Of a stretch of DNA of 64,000 nucleotides, positions 1 to 8,306 are shown piece by piece. A model generated the notes under the pieces. That model was not told the origin of the DNA. It ran no database searches and saw only the letters and a list, made by a program, of their open reading frames with translations. The stretch lies in assembly GCF_016892625.1 (NCBI RefSeq), contig NZ_JAFEMW010000005.1:462461-526460 (forward strand). The letters run 5' to 3'. The DNA comes from Brevibacterium sp. RIT 803. Its GTDB lineage: Bacteria > Actinomycetota > Actinomycetes > Actinomycetales > Brevibacteriaceae. Made by a program: the position numbers and the translations under genes. How positions within the stretch are numbered: position 1 is the stretch's first letter; each line of letters begins with the position of its first letter.

Positions 1-328
1 TGTCTTCGTCCGCCTTCATCTCATCCAGAACTGCGTCGAGACGTCGGTAGCGGTCTTCGGCCTGACGTTGATATCTCTCGATCCATTTCGTCATCAGATC
101 GAACACATTGTCTTCGAGGTGGACTGGTCTGCGCTGGGCGTCCCGGGTGCGAGTGACCAGTCCTGAATCCTCGAGCACCTTGAGATGTTTCGACACGGCC
201 TGGACGCTGACCTCATAGGGCTCGGCGAGTTCGTTGACCGTGGCGTCGGCGATGGACAGCCTGGCCACCATGTCTCGTCGTGTCGGGTCTGCCAGGGCTG
301 CGAAGACCTTTGTCAGTTGGTCTGCCAC
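1..328 (-). CDS. ArsR-family transcriptional regulator (3' end outside window)
   Basis: The readable 109 residues start at a GTG and form a winged helix-turn-helix: an early ALADPTRRDMVARL helix pair, then a recognition helix around VSVQAVSKHLKVLEDSGLV and a wing with TRTRDAQRRPVHL. This is the ArsR/SmtB fold, in the metal-independent branch that lacks the CxC metal site. The C-terminal tail (WIERYQRQAEDRYRRLDAVLDEM) is a predicted helix of the kind seen in ArsR proteins paired with transporters or SRPBCC proteins. It lies downstream of the MFS gene on the same strand, but the 42-bp gap carries its own promoter and a dyad operator, so autoregulation is likely. The effector is unknown. Confidence 0.85.
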   Translation of the reverse strand, partial: MADQLTKVFAALADPTRRDMVARLSIADATVNELAEPYEVSVQAVSKHLKVLEDSGLVTRTRDAQRRPVHLEDNVFDLMTKWIERYQRQAEDRYRRLDAVLDEMKADED

Positions 329-346
329 TGAACCTCCATCCTGTAT

Positions 347-408
347 TCAACCATAGGGTTGATTAACAAGTTAGCCCTCCGCATCCTCGTTGTCAACCTT
401 ATGATTGA
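347..408 (-). promoter_or_regulatory. Promoter and twin operator of the arsR gene
   Basis: On the minus strand a consensus -35 TTGACA (391-396) is followed after exactly 17 bases by TAACTT (368-373). The -10 box contains the stop codon of the upstream MFS gene, so the promoter lies inside the end of that gene. Two related dyads flank it: TCAACC-4-GGTTGA at 347-362 (perfect arms) and TCAACC-4-GATTGA at 393-408 (one mismatch, overlapping the -35). Their centres are 46 bp apart. ArsR proteins usually bind such dyads over their own promoter; binding here is inferred. Confidence 0.65.
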
Positions 409-1684
409 ATAACATTTCTCCGGGTGCCGGAGCGGCCGCCTCGTCCATGCGAGACCTGAGTGTGGGCATTCTGATGGCGAACCAGGTGGAGATCCCTGCC
501 GCGAGCGCGCTCTCGATCCAAAACATCGAGGTCAGCCCCAAGGGTCCGACTCCCATCGCGGCAAGTGTGGCACCCAGGGGGAGTGCTCCCCAGCTGATGA
601 CGCGGGAAGCAGAGTAGACCCTGCCGATGAGGTGCAGTGGAGTCGACTTTTGGCGGACGACGGCGACGATGATCCGCCACACGGTCGAACCACTGCCGGC
701 GAGCACGATTCCGGCTGCCACGACTGCCACGGGTGCATTGAGTGCAGCCGGAAGAACGAGGCCGATCGTGCCGATCGTGTCGATGAAGAGCAGCGACGTG
801 GGCGAGATTCTGGTCTGAAGTCGTTCGGTGAACATCGACGCGATGATGCCTCCGAGTGCCATTGTGGTCAGCAGCAGCCCGTAGCCGGCCGGATCGAGGC
901 CGAGGGGGCCTGGAGCGACGGCGTGCAACACGAAGGTCGCCGTCCAAGCGCCCCAGATTACGCTCATTGCTGCCGTCATGAGCGTCAACTCTCGCTGGAG
1001 ACGATGTCGCCAGAGGAACAGGATGCCGTCGCGAACTCGAATCTCTGCACCGCCCTCTCCGGTCGAGTTGTCGATTGCGGGTGCGGTGGAGTCTGCTGTT
1101 GTGAGGTACTCGGAGTGGGAGCGTCGCATTGAATGCATGAGGCCGAGTGCCGCGACTCCGGCCAGGAGGTAAAGTGCCGCACCGGTGGTGGCGGCAAGTA
1201 GACCGGCACTTCCGACGAGTAGTCCGGCGAGCGGCGGTCCGGCGAGTTGATTGTTGATGTTGACAGTGGCCTCGATCCTTGCGTTGGCGCCGACGAGGCG
1301 ATTGCGACTGACCGTGCGGGGGATGCCTGCGATGAGTGCGGTGTCGACCAGGGTCTCGGCGAACCCGAAGATGAGAGCTGAGGCGAGCGTCACGACAAGC
1401 ACCCCGGTCTCGAATGCGATGGACAGGGTCAGTCCGATCAGCGCTAGCGTCCTCGCGCTGTTGACGAGCGCGAGCAGGCGGTGAGGAGGAATCTTGTCGA
1501 CGACCCACCCGGCATGAAGGCCCGCTATCGGCCACCCGATGGTCGCAGCGGTGGTGACCAGGGCAACCTCGCTCGGCTGGCCACCTGCGGCGATTGCGAT
1601 GAGAGGGAGTGCGGTGATGATGATTCCATCGCCGAGGTTGGCCAAGCCCGCACTGGCCCACAGCCACCGGAACATCGCATTCAT
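371..1684 (-). CDS. MFS transporter, probable drug or metabolite exporter
   Basis: A 437-residue polytopic protein with about twelve hydrophobic segments. The N-terminal FRWLWASAGLANLGDGI and the VDKIPPHRLLAL loop between helices 2 and 3 are typical of the MFS_3 (enterobactin exporter-like) branch of the major facilitator superfamily. I chose ATG 1684 because AGGTGG lies five bases upstream; a GTG three codons earlier would overlap that site. It is divergent from a CGNR zinc-finger gene, and arsR follows on the same strand. Substrate unknown; an exporter of a small toxic compound is the usual role for this arrangement. Confidence 0.8.
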   Translation of the reverse strand: MNAMFRWLWASAGLANLGDGIIITALPLIAIAAGGQPSEVALVTTAATIGWPIAGLHAGWVVDKIPPHRLLALVNSARTLALIGLTLSIAFETGVLVVTLASALIFGFAETLVDTALIAGIPRTVSRNRLVGANARIEATVNINNQLAGPPLAGLLVGSAGLLAATTGAALYLLAGVAALGLMHSMRRSHSEYLTTADSTAPAIDNSTGEGGAEIRVRDGILFLWRHRLQRELTLMTAAMSVIWGAWTATFVLHAVAPGPLGLDPAGYGLLLTTMALGGIIASMFTERLQTRISPTSLLFIDTIGTIGLVLPAALNAPVAVVAAGIVLAGSGSTVWRIIVAVVRQKSTPLHLIGRVYSASRVISWGALPLGATLAAMGVGPLGLTSMFWIESALAAGISTWFAIRMPTLRSRMDEAAAPAPGEMLFNHKVDNEDAEG

Positions 1685-1769
1685 TATAACCACCTAAATA
1701 GTTGTTGCTGGTAAAGTCTTACCCTGAGGACTTGACCTGTCAAGAGTCATTAGGTGGTAAAATCAGAAT
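1685..1769. promoter_or_regulatory. Divergent promoter region between MFS and CGNR genes
   Basis: The minus strand has TTGACA (complement of 1739-1744) with a TAAGAC-like -10 about 16 bases downstream, fitting transcription of the MFS gene. On the plus strand TAAAAT (1758-1763) ends six bases before the CGNR start codon, compatible with leaderless initiation, though no well-spaced -35 is visible. ACCACCTAA (1689-1697) and TTAGGTGGT (1750-1758) form a 9-bp perfect inverted repeat around the region; each copy also serves as an AGGTGG ribosome-site-like element for its gene. Confidence 0.5.
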
Positions 1770-2321
1770 ATGGAGTTCGAACATGTGGGCAACGCACTGT
1801 GCCTTGAGCTGAGCAATTCGGTCCCCAACCGGAGCGAAGATTCAGGGGAACGTGACTGGTTGCGCTCGTCGAATGTTGCTGCAGAGTGGGCGGAGTCTCT
1901 GGGGCTGACAATGGTGCGGGGGGCGTCGGCTGATGACCGTGCCGCGTTGAAGGGCTTGCGGGAATCCATCTTCACGGTGTTCACTGCTTTGGCCGATGGT
2001 TCACAACCGGACGACCGTGAGCTGCAGTCGATCACGGAAGCGCACGCCGAGGGTCTGAGGCGATACGGTTACACATCGCTGGGAGATCGGATTGTGAGGA
2101 AATGGCCTCAACAATGGGACAGTTCGGCACTGCTTGCTGTCTTCGCGGACTCCGCAATAACGGAACTGACTGGTCAGCGCTTGGATCGAATCAGGTCATG
2201 CCCGAGCTGTGAATGGCTGTTCTTTGACACGTCGCGCAACCGGAGTCGGCGATGGTGTTCGATGCAGACCTGCGGTGGCAGAGACAAAGCGCTCAGGCAC
2301 TATCGGAAACAGCGAAGCTGA
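1770..2321 (+). CDS. CGNR zinc-finger protein (ABATE domain), probable regulator
   Basis: A 183-residue protein. Residues ~1-130 resemble the ABATE (stress-induced transcription regulator) domain, opening with FEHVGNALCLELSNSV. The C-terminus carries the CGNR zinc finger: CPSCEWLFFDTSRNRSRRWC then MQTCGGRDKALRHYRK, giving a C-x2-C...C-x4-C metal site (here the CGNR motif reads CGGR). Such proteins are presumed DNA-binding regulators of adjacent transporter or stress genes. It is divergent from the MFS exporter, so local control of that gene is the simplest inference. Confidence 0.8.
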   Translation: MEFEHVGNALCLELSNSVPNRSEDSGERDWLRSSNVAAEWAESLGLTMVRGASADDRAALKGLRESIFTVFTALADGSQPDDRELQSITEAHAEGLRRYGYTSLGDRIVRKWPQQWDSSALLAVFADSAITELTGQRLDRIRSCPSCEWLFFDTSRNRSRRWCSMQTCGGRDKALRHYRKQRS

Positions 2322-2530
2322 CGCGAACACGAGGCCGATCTTTGTTGTGCGTATGACATCATGCGAGCCGCGATTGTCTTGCGCAGGGGACACAGCGCGC
2401 ATCTCGAAGTCTCGGCAACGGTGTCGGTCTTGTCGTAAAGTCGCCACTAGCAATGAGTGCAGTGTTGCGAGCGGGGTCTTCGCGCTCGTGGTATTGCCTG
2501 CACCACGACAACGACGTCTGGGGAACGACA

Positions 2531-3979
2531 ATGGCAAGTCTGCGACAACAGCTGTTCCGAGTGAAACCCGTGCCACAGCAGGGTGAGGAGGCGGACAGTG
2601 ATCTCAAGCGCACAATCGGTCTGTTCTCGCTGACCATGATCGGCGTCGGGTCGACCATCGGCACCGGCATCTTCTTCATTCTGTCGGAATCCGTGCCCGT
2701 CGCGGGACCGGCTGTCATCTGGTCCTTCGTCATCGCCGGCCTCGTCGCCGGCCTCGCGGTGATCTGCTATGCGGAGCTGGCCGGCAGCGTGCCCGTCTCC
2801 GGTTCCTCCTATTCCTACGCCTATGCGACGCTCGGCGAGCTGCCGGCCATGGGGGTCGCGGCGTGTCTGCTCCTCGAATACGGTGTGGCAGGGGCTGCCG
2901 TCGCCGTGGGCTGGTCGCAGTACGTCAATCAGCTGCTGTTCAACCTCTTCGGATTCGAGATCCCGCACGCCCTGGCCTACGCCCCGGAGGAGGGAGGAAT
3001 CGTCAACCTTCCGGCGATCGCGCTGTTGGCCATGTGCTGCTTCCTGTTGGTCCGCGGCACCGGCGAATCGGTCGTCATCAACACCATCATGGTCTGCACG
3101 AAGATCGGAGTTCTCCTCTTCTTCGTGCTTGTCGGAGTCACCGGCTGGAATGTCGATAACTTCGCCGATTTCGCACCCTTCGGCTTTTCCGGGGTGGTGG
3201 CCGGCTCCGGTCTGATCTTCTTCAGCTACGTCGGCATGGACGCCGTGGCTACGGCCGGCGATGAGACGAAGAACCCGAAGAAGACCATGCCGAAAGCCCT
3301 CATCGCGGCACTCCTCATCGTCACCTCGGTCTACGTGCTGGTGGCCGTCGCCGCCCTGTCTGCTCAGCCCTGGCAGGAGTTCGAAGGGCAGAGCGCTGGG
3401 CTGTCGGCGATTCTCGAGAACATCGTCGGCGCCCAGTGGCCCGGCACCGTTGTCGCCGCCGGAGCCGTGATCTCGATCTTCTCCGTCACCCTCGTCTCGA
3501 TCTACGGCCAGACCCGCATCCTATTCACGATGTCGCGCGATGGGATGATGCCCAAGCTCTTCGGCGAGGTCAATCCCCGAACGCTCACCCCAGTCAAGGG
3601 CACGATCGTCGTGACCGTGGTCATCGCCATCCTGGCCGGCTTCATCCCACTGAACTTCCTCGCCGAGATGACGAGCATCGGCACCCTCGTCGCCTTCGTC
3701 GTCGTGTCCCTGGCCGTCATCATCCTGCGTGTGCGCGAACCCAACCTCGAGCGCGGCTTCAAAGTTCCCTTCTACCCGGTCCTGCCGGTGCTCGCGATCA
3801 TCGGCTGCCTCTGGATCATCAGCAACCTGCAGGGCATCACGATCGTCGTCTTCCTCATCTGGACCGCGGTCATCCTCGGCCTTTACATCGTCTTCGGCCG
3901 CAGATCCTCGGTGCTCGGCAAGCAGCGAGCAGCACAAGACAGCATTGACGGAACTGGTTCCACAGGAGGGAAACAATGA
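2531..3979 (+). CDS. APC-family amino acid permease
   Basis: A 482-residue membrane protein with about twelve helices. The first helix has GSTIGTGIFFILSE, the unwound substrate-binding glycine motif of the amino acid-polyamine-organocation superfamily; the second has CYAELAGSVPVSGSSYSYAY. Overall it resembles the cationic amino acid transporter (CAT/YfnA) subgroup. The start at ATG 2531 is supported by GGGGA upstream; the reading frame stays open 78 bases further but that extension is not hydrophobic and lacks a ribosome site. Its stop overlaps the next start by ATGA, so it is coupled to the universal stress protein gene. Exact substrate not deducible. Confidence 0.85.
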   Translation: MASLRQQLFRVKPVPQQGEEADSDLKRTIGLFSLTMIGVGSTIGTGIFFILSESVPVAGPAVIWSFVIAGLVAGLAVICYAELAGSVPVSGSSYSYAYATLGELPAMGVAACLLLEYGVAGAAVAVGWSQYVNQLLFNLFGFEIPHALAYAPEEGGIVNLPAIALLAMCCFLLVRGTGESVVINTIMVCTKIGVLLFFVLVGVTGWNVDNFADFAPFGFSGVVAGSGLIFFSYVGMDAVATAGDETKNPKKTMPKALIAALLIVTSVYVLVAVAALSAQPWQEFEGQSAGLSAILENIVGAQWPGTVVAAGAVISIFSVTLVSIYGQTRILFTMSRDGMMPKLFGEVNPRTLTPVKGTIVVTVVIAILAGFIPLNFLAEMTSIGTLVAFVVVSLAVIILRVREPNLERGFKVPFYPVLPVLAIIGCLWIISNLQGITIVVFLIWTAVILGLYIVFGRRSSVLGKQRAAQDSIDGTGSTGGKQ

Positions 3980-4896
3980 GCATCGTCGTCGGCATCGCAC
4001 CAGGTCAGGACAACCGACCGGCGGTTGAGCTGGGCATCGTGCTCGCCCGGTCCTACGGGCATCGGCTCGTCGCGGCGGCCATCGATTCCGCCGCCTGGCC
4101 GATGAGTCCCGTGCTTTTCGACAGCGAGTATCAGAAGAAGCTTCGCAGCGTCGCCGAGGCTGCCCTGGACGAGGTTCGGGTGTCCCTTCCCGATGACATC
4201 GAGTCCGAATGCGTCATCCACGGCGCTCGTTCATCGCGACGTGGACTGCTTGAGGTGTGCCAGAAGGAGAACGCCTACCGCCTCGTCGTCGGCCCCGCTG
4301 CCGATGGGACGCCGAGGCGGATCGCGCTGGGGTCCGTCTCCACCGGCCTGCTGCACAGCGCCAGCCTGCCGGTGGCACTGGCCCCAGTCGGATACCGAGC
4401 AGCACCGGGCGCTCGGCTGCGGAGGATCACTGCCGCATACAGCGGTTCGTCCACCTCGGCGGATCTCATCCTCGGGGCCGCAGTGGTCTCGGCCGAGTCC
4501 GGCGTACCCTTCCGCATCGCCTCGTTCGCTCCACGGTCGAGGGTGATCTCGGCGGCCGGAGTGGGACTCGACGTCGAATCCAGCGTCATCGACGAATGGG
4601 CCAACGTGATCCGGAGAGACACCGACGAGATACTGTGCTCGATCGACAACCTCCACATCAAGCCCGGCGAGACCGACGTGGCCATCGGGACAGGACCCGA
4701 CTGGGCCAGTGCGCTGACTGCGGTCCAGTGGGAAGATCCCGAAGTCATGATGCTCGGCTCTTCCGGTCTCGGGGCGATCAAGCGCGTATCACTGGGCAGT
4801 CACGCCATGCGGATCCTGCAGCACTCCCCGGTGCCCATCGTCGTCGTCCCCCGGCGGGCCAAATCCGACTACACGGCAGCGGCGTTCGAGGAATAG
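3976..4896 (+). CDS. Tandem universal stress protein (two UspA domains)
   Basis: At 306 residues this is twice a single UspA domain. Domain 1 covers ~1-145 and domain 2 ~150-300. The second ends with GSSGLGAIKRVSLGS, which fits the ATP-binding pattern G-2x-G-9x-G(S/T). The equivalent region of domain 1 (GPAADGTPRRIALGS) has altered glycine spacing, so probably only the second domain binds nucleotide. GGAGG lies eight bases before the start, inside the end of the permease gene, with ATGA overlap. UspA proteins are often coupled to APC permeases; a role in sensing energy status to tune transport is an inference. Confidence 0.85.
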   Translation: MSIVVGIAPGQDNRPAVELGIVLARSYGHRLVAAAIDSAAWPMSPVLFDSEYQKKLRSVAEAALDEVRVSLPDDIESECVIHGARSSRRGLLEVCQKENAYRLVVGPAADGTPRRIALGSVSTGLLHSASLPVALAPVGYRAAPGARLRRITAAYSGSSTSADLILGAAVVSAESGVPFRIASFAPRSRVISAAGVGLDVESSVIDEWANVIRRDTDEILCSIDNLHIKPGETDVAIGTGPDWASALTAVQWEDPEVMMLGSSGLGAIKRVSLGSHAMRILQHSPVPIVVVPRRAKSDYTAAAFEE

Positions 4897-4940
4897 AGCA
4901 GCTCTCCACTTCTTGCGGGTCCTTCATAGCACCTACATAC

Positions 4941-4960
4941 TTAACGTTGCTTAACGTCGT
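4941..4960. promoter_or_regulatory. Tandem TTAACGT repeat upstream of lacI-type gene, candidate operator
   Basis: Two head-to-tail 10-bp units, TTAACGTTGC and TTAACGTCGT, sit about 55 bp before the LacI-family start. The AACGTT core with a central CG is typical of LacI-family half-sites, and the 10-bp period would place both on one DNA face. Autoregulatory operator is an inference. Confidence 0.4.
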
Positions 4961-5014
4961 TGAGTGGGAGTCCAATTGCAGTGTTCAGGCTGCACAGGGA
5001 CGTGGAGGGTACGG

Positions 5015-6100
5015 GTGGCAATAATGCAAGAGGAAAAATACGATGAGGCGTCACGCCCTCGTGTCTCTGCCGCCCACGTCGCACGCGCCTGTGGAGTCTC
5101 GACTGCAACAGTCAGCTATGTATTCAACGGCAAGACAGGAGTGTCTTCCGTCGTCCGACGCCAGGTGATCGAAAAGGCCAATGAACTCGGATACAGGTCG
5201 CCGCTGACCTCCGCGATGCACAATCGCTCCCTGACCCGGGTGATCGGCCTGATCGTGCCTTCAATGGTCAACTACATGCACATGCATTGGGCACAGGCCA
5301 TCATCGAAGCGGCAGGCGAGGAAGGCTTCGATGTGTTCGTCTCCACCACAGGCGACGATCCGGAACGGCTGAATCATGTGGCTTCGACATTGTCAGCACG
5401 CAATGTCGACGGGGTCATCTCCACTGGTGGGATGCGACTCGACGCACGATCATACGGGACTTTGAATAGCGCTCGGATCCCGGTCGTCAATCTCTCCCGC
5501 AAGGTCGAGCATGCCAGCGCCAGCTTCATCGGCATTGACGACACTTTGGCGGCACGCGAACTCATGACTCATGTCCTCGGACACGGGGTTACGAAGATCG
5601 CGACCGTCATCGGTCCCAGGTTCTCCACCGCCTCGGCTGACCGTGAAAGGGCCTTCATCGACACGGCGGCTGAACACGGAATCACTATCCCAGGTAATTG
5701 GAAGGTGAGCACTCGGTTGCACCGGAACGGAGGAAGAATCGCGGCAGAAGAACTCCTTGGCGATGCGGACAACCGGCCAGAAGCCATTGTTTGCGGTTCC
5801 GACGAGGTGGCGCTTGGCATCATCGAACACTCTGTTGTCAACGGAATCAGCATTCCAGATGATCTCATCGTCGTAGGAAGCGATGGCCTTGCCCGCTCCC
5901 GATCGCCGCTTATGGGAATGACGACGATCGTTCAGCCAGTCGTCGAGATGGCGAAGGCAGCGTTCTCTGTTTTGCTCGACCATATCGAGGACCCCGGTAC
6001 GCCAGCTCGTGAAGTGATCTGTCGCCACCAAATTCACACCGGAACAAGCTGCGGTTGCCATCCCGATTCGTTCAATGCACTGAATACAACCAGAGTTTGA
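5015..6100 (+). CDS. LacI-family transcriptional regulator
   Basis: A 361-residue protein with an N-terminal LacI helix-turn-helix and hinge (VSAAHVARACGVSTATVSYV, then NGKTGVSSVVRRQVIEKANELGY) and a periplasmic-binding-protein-like effector domain (~65-345). GTG 5015 has GGAGGG five bases upstream and is preferred over ATG 5024, where spacing would be 14. The C-terminus has an unusual CGCHPD ending with two cysteines and a histidine. It precedes, on the same strand, an organic-acid MFS, an SDR and a BKACE enzyme, which it most likely represses; the inducer would be their substrate. Confidence 0.88.
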   Translation: MAIMQEEKYDEASRPRVSAAHVARACGVSTATVSYVFNGKTGVSSVVRRQVIEKANELGYRSPLTSAMHNRSLTRVIGLIVPSMVNYMHMHWAQAIIEAAGEEGFDVFVSTTGDDPERLNHVASTLSARNVDGVISTGGMRLDARSYGTLNSARIPVVNLSRKVEHASASFIGIDDTLAARELMTHVLGHGVTKIATVIGPRFSTASADRERAFIDTAAEHGITIPGNWKVSTRLHRNGGRIAAEELLGDADNRPEAIVCGSDEVALGIIEHSVVNGISIPDDLIVVGSDGLARSRSPLMGMTTIVQPVVEMAKAAFSVLLDHIEDPGTPAREVICRHQIHTGTSCGCHPDSFNALNTTRV

Positions 6101-6155
6101 GCGGCTCGACCATCGAACTGCCAGTTTGCTCACTCTCGAAAAATTAAGGATAACC

Positions 6156-7499
6156 ATGTCGAAATCAGCGACGCTGCGGTCGCCGGAAGTGTTGAATCGA
6201 GTGATCTTCGTTCGGCTCATGCCACTGCTCATCGCCGCTTACATCCTGGCTTTTCTCGATCGAAGCAATATCGGAATGGCCAAGGAAAGACTAGAGATTG
6301 ACCTGGGCATCTCCGCCACCGCATACGGTGTTGGAGCCGGACTCTTCTTCCTGACCTACGCGGTATGCGAGATTCCTTCAAACATGATCATGCACAAGGT
6401 CGGTGCTCGGTGGTGGATCATGCGCATTATGATCACCTGGGGCCTGATTTCAGCGGCGATGATGTTTGTTCAAGGTGAGTGGTCTTTCTACATTTTGCGA
6501 ATGTTGCTTGGCATCGCCGAGGCTGGCCTGTTTCCCGGTGTCATGTATTACCTGACTAAGTGGTTCACCGTCAAAGACCGGGCCAAAGCCAATGGTATGT
6601 TCCTCTTGGGAGTCTCGATTGCCAACATTATCGGGGCTCCGATCGGTGGTGTGCTTCTGACGATGGACGGATTCCTCGGCTTGCACGGCTGGCAATGGAT
6701 GTTCCTTATTGAAGGCGTGCCCGCTTGCTTCTTGGCGCTCCTGGTGTGGAAATTCTTACCCGACAGTCCGAGGCAGGCCAAGTTCCTCAGCCCAGAAGAA
6801 GCCGAATGGCTCGAAACGACTATTGACGAGGAGGAACAAGCCGGCGCCTCTGGGGCGTCCAACCACCGTCTCGCCGATATCGTTCGCGACCCGCAGATAC
6901 TTCTGGTCGTCGGCATCTATTTCGGACACCAGCTCGCAGTGTATGCACTCAACTTCTTCCTTCCGTCGATCATCGGCAGCTGGGGCGAGATGGGCTCGGT
7001 CCAGATAGGGTTGCTGACTGCAATTCCATGGGTGTTCTCTGCGGTCGGTGCACTGCTGTTGCCGCGTTTCGCCAAAACTGCAAGCGCTTCAAAGAAGATA
7101 GCTCTGGGTTCCATGATCGGAATCATTGTGGGTTTCATCATCGGTGCGCTGGGCGGGCCAGCGCTCGGTCTCATCGGTTTCTGCTTGGCTGCATTCAACT
7201 TCTTCGCGCTCCAGCCCATTCTGTTCACGTACCCTGCGACCAGACTCTCCGGAGTCGGGCTGGCAGCCGGGCTTGCTCTCGTCAATACGGTCGGGCTCCT
7301 CGGAGGTTTTCTTGGGCCATACATTATGGGCTTGATGGAAGACCTCACCGGATCGGGCGTTTCAGGGCTGTGGCTTATTGTCGCAATCTGTGTGATCGGT
7401 GCCTTCCTCATCCCATTCCTCAAGCAAGGGCAAGAGTCCAAGGCCCAGGCAACACGGAGCTCAGGCTCCACTCAAATTCCCACAATCTCGGAAAAATGA
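6156..7499 (+). CDS. MFS transporter, anion:cation symporter (tartrate/phthalate permease-like)
   Basis: A 447-residue protein with twelve predicted helices. FLDRSNIGMAKERLEIDLGIS at the end of helix 1 and the following GLFFLTYAVCEIPSNM are hallmarks of the ACS family (TtuB, ExuT and relatives) that import organic acid anions with protons. ATG 6156 has AAGGA five bases upstream; an earlier in-frame ATG lacks one. It is 55 bp after lacI, and the SDR starts 16 bp after its stop, so one operon is likely. Probably takes up the hydroxy acid handled by the next two enzymes. Confidence 0.85.
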   Translation: MSKSATLRSPEVLNRVIFVRLMPLLIAAYILAFLDRSNIGMAKERLEIDLGISATAYGVGAGLFFLTYAVCEIPSNMIMHKVGARWWIMRIMITWGLISAAMMFVQGEWSFYILRMLLGIAEAGLFPGVMYYLTKWFTVKDRAKANGMFLLGVSIANIIGAPIGGVLLTMDGFLGLHGWQWMFLIEGVPACFLALLVWKFLPDSPRQAKFLSPEEAEWLETTIDEEEQAGASGASNHRLADIVRDPQILLVVGIYFGHQLAVYALNFFLPSIIGSWGEMGSVQIGLLTAIPWVFSAVGALLLPRFAKTASASKKIALGSMIGIIVGFIIGALGGPALGLIGFCLAAFNFFALQPILFTYPATRLSGVGLAAGLALVNTVGLLGGFLGPYIMGLMEDLTGSGVSGLWLIVAICVIGAFLIPFLKQGQESKAQATRSSGSTQIPTISEK

Positions 7500-7515
7500 A
7501 ATGAAGGGCGGAAGC

Positions 7516-8289
7516 ATGAGCATTCTCGGTGTCGAAGGTAAACGCGTTCTCATCACTGCAGGGGCAGCCGGAATTGGTCGGGCCATCGCCCAGCAATTCA
7601 CCGAGGCTGGTGCCGAGGTCTGGGTGACCGACATTGCGGAAGCCGCAGTCGAGTCCGCCCGAAGTGATGGTATGAAAGCCTCCGTGTCGAATGCGTCTGA
7701 CGAGGGGCAGGTTGCAGACCTCGCCACCGAGGTCGCAGCGGAGTGGGGGACTCTCGACGTGTTGGTGAATAACGCGGGGATCGCAGGTCCGACCGGCGCC
7801 ATCGAAAACCTCGAGTCGACCGCATGGCTGGCAACTTTCGATGTGAACATCCACAGCCAGTTCTATTGCGTCAAATTTTTTCTGCCATTGCTGCGAACCA
7901 GCCACTCTGCCGCGATCGTCAACCTGTCCTCGGCTGCAGGGCGACTCGGCATGGCCGGCCGCAGCCCCTATTCGGCGACTAAGTGGGCAGTGGTCGGGCT
8001 GACGAAGACCCTCGCTATCGAACTCGGCGGGGAGAACATCCGCTGCAACGCAATCTGCCCCGGAGCAGTCGGTGGACCTCGGATCGAAGCGGTTATCGAG
8101 TCCAAAGCAGAAATGCTGGGGAAGACCGTCGACGAAGTTAACGGTCTCTACACGGGACAGTCTTCGCTGAACAAGCTAGCCGACGCTAACGACATCGGAA
8201 ACATGGCTGTCTTTCTGGCTTCCGACATGGCCTCTCATGTCAACGGACAAGCCATGGCAGTCGACGGCAATACAGAAAAGCTCTACTGA
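7516..8289 (+). CDS. SDR-family NAD(P)-dependent dehydrogenase
   Basis: A 257-residue classical short-chain dehydrogenase. The cofactor motif reads TAGAAGIGRA near residue 16, NNAG lies at ~86, and the catalytic YSATK at ~152 follows the expected serine (NLSSAAG). DI at the end of beta-2 favours NAD. ATG 7516 has AGGGCGG five bases upstream; an ATG at 7501 is possible. Lying between an organic-acid importer and a beta-keto acid cleavage enzyme, it probably oxidises a 3-hydroxy acid to the 3-keto acid that BKACE needs. Confidence 0.85.
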   Translation: MSILGVEGKRVLITAGAAGIGRAIAQQFTEAGAEVWVTDIAEAAVESARSDGMKASVSNASDEGQVADLATEVAAEWGTLDVLVNNAGIAGPTGAIENLESTAWLATFDVNIHSQFYCVKFFLPLLRTSHSAAIVNLSSAAGRLGMAGRSPYSATKWAVVGLTKTLAIELGGENIRCNAICPGAVGGPRIEAVIESKAEMLGKTVDEVNGLYTGQSSLNKLADANDIGNMAVFLASDMASHVNGQAMAVDGNTEKLY

Positions 8290-8306
8290 GAACTAAGGAC
8301 ACATTT

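Noticed and set aside
399..1667. A 422-residue His/Arg-rich minus-strand frame overlapping the MFS gene.
   Set aside because: Out-of-frame reading of the transporter; its basic composition is typical of a shifted frame.
2322..2530. Riboswitch or leader peptide before the amino acid permease.
   Set aside because: No conserved aptamer core, terminator-antiterminator pair or run of regulatory codons was seen.
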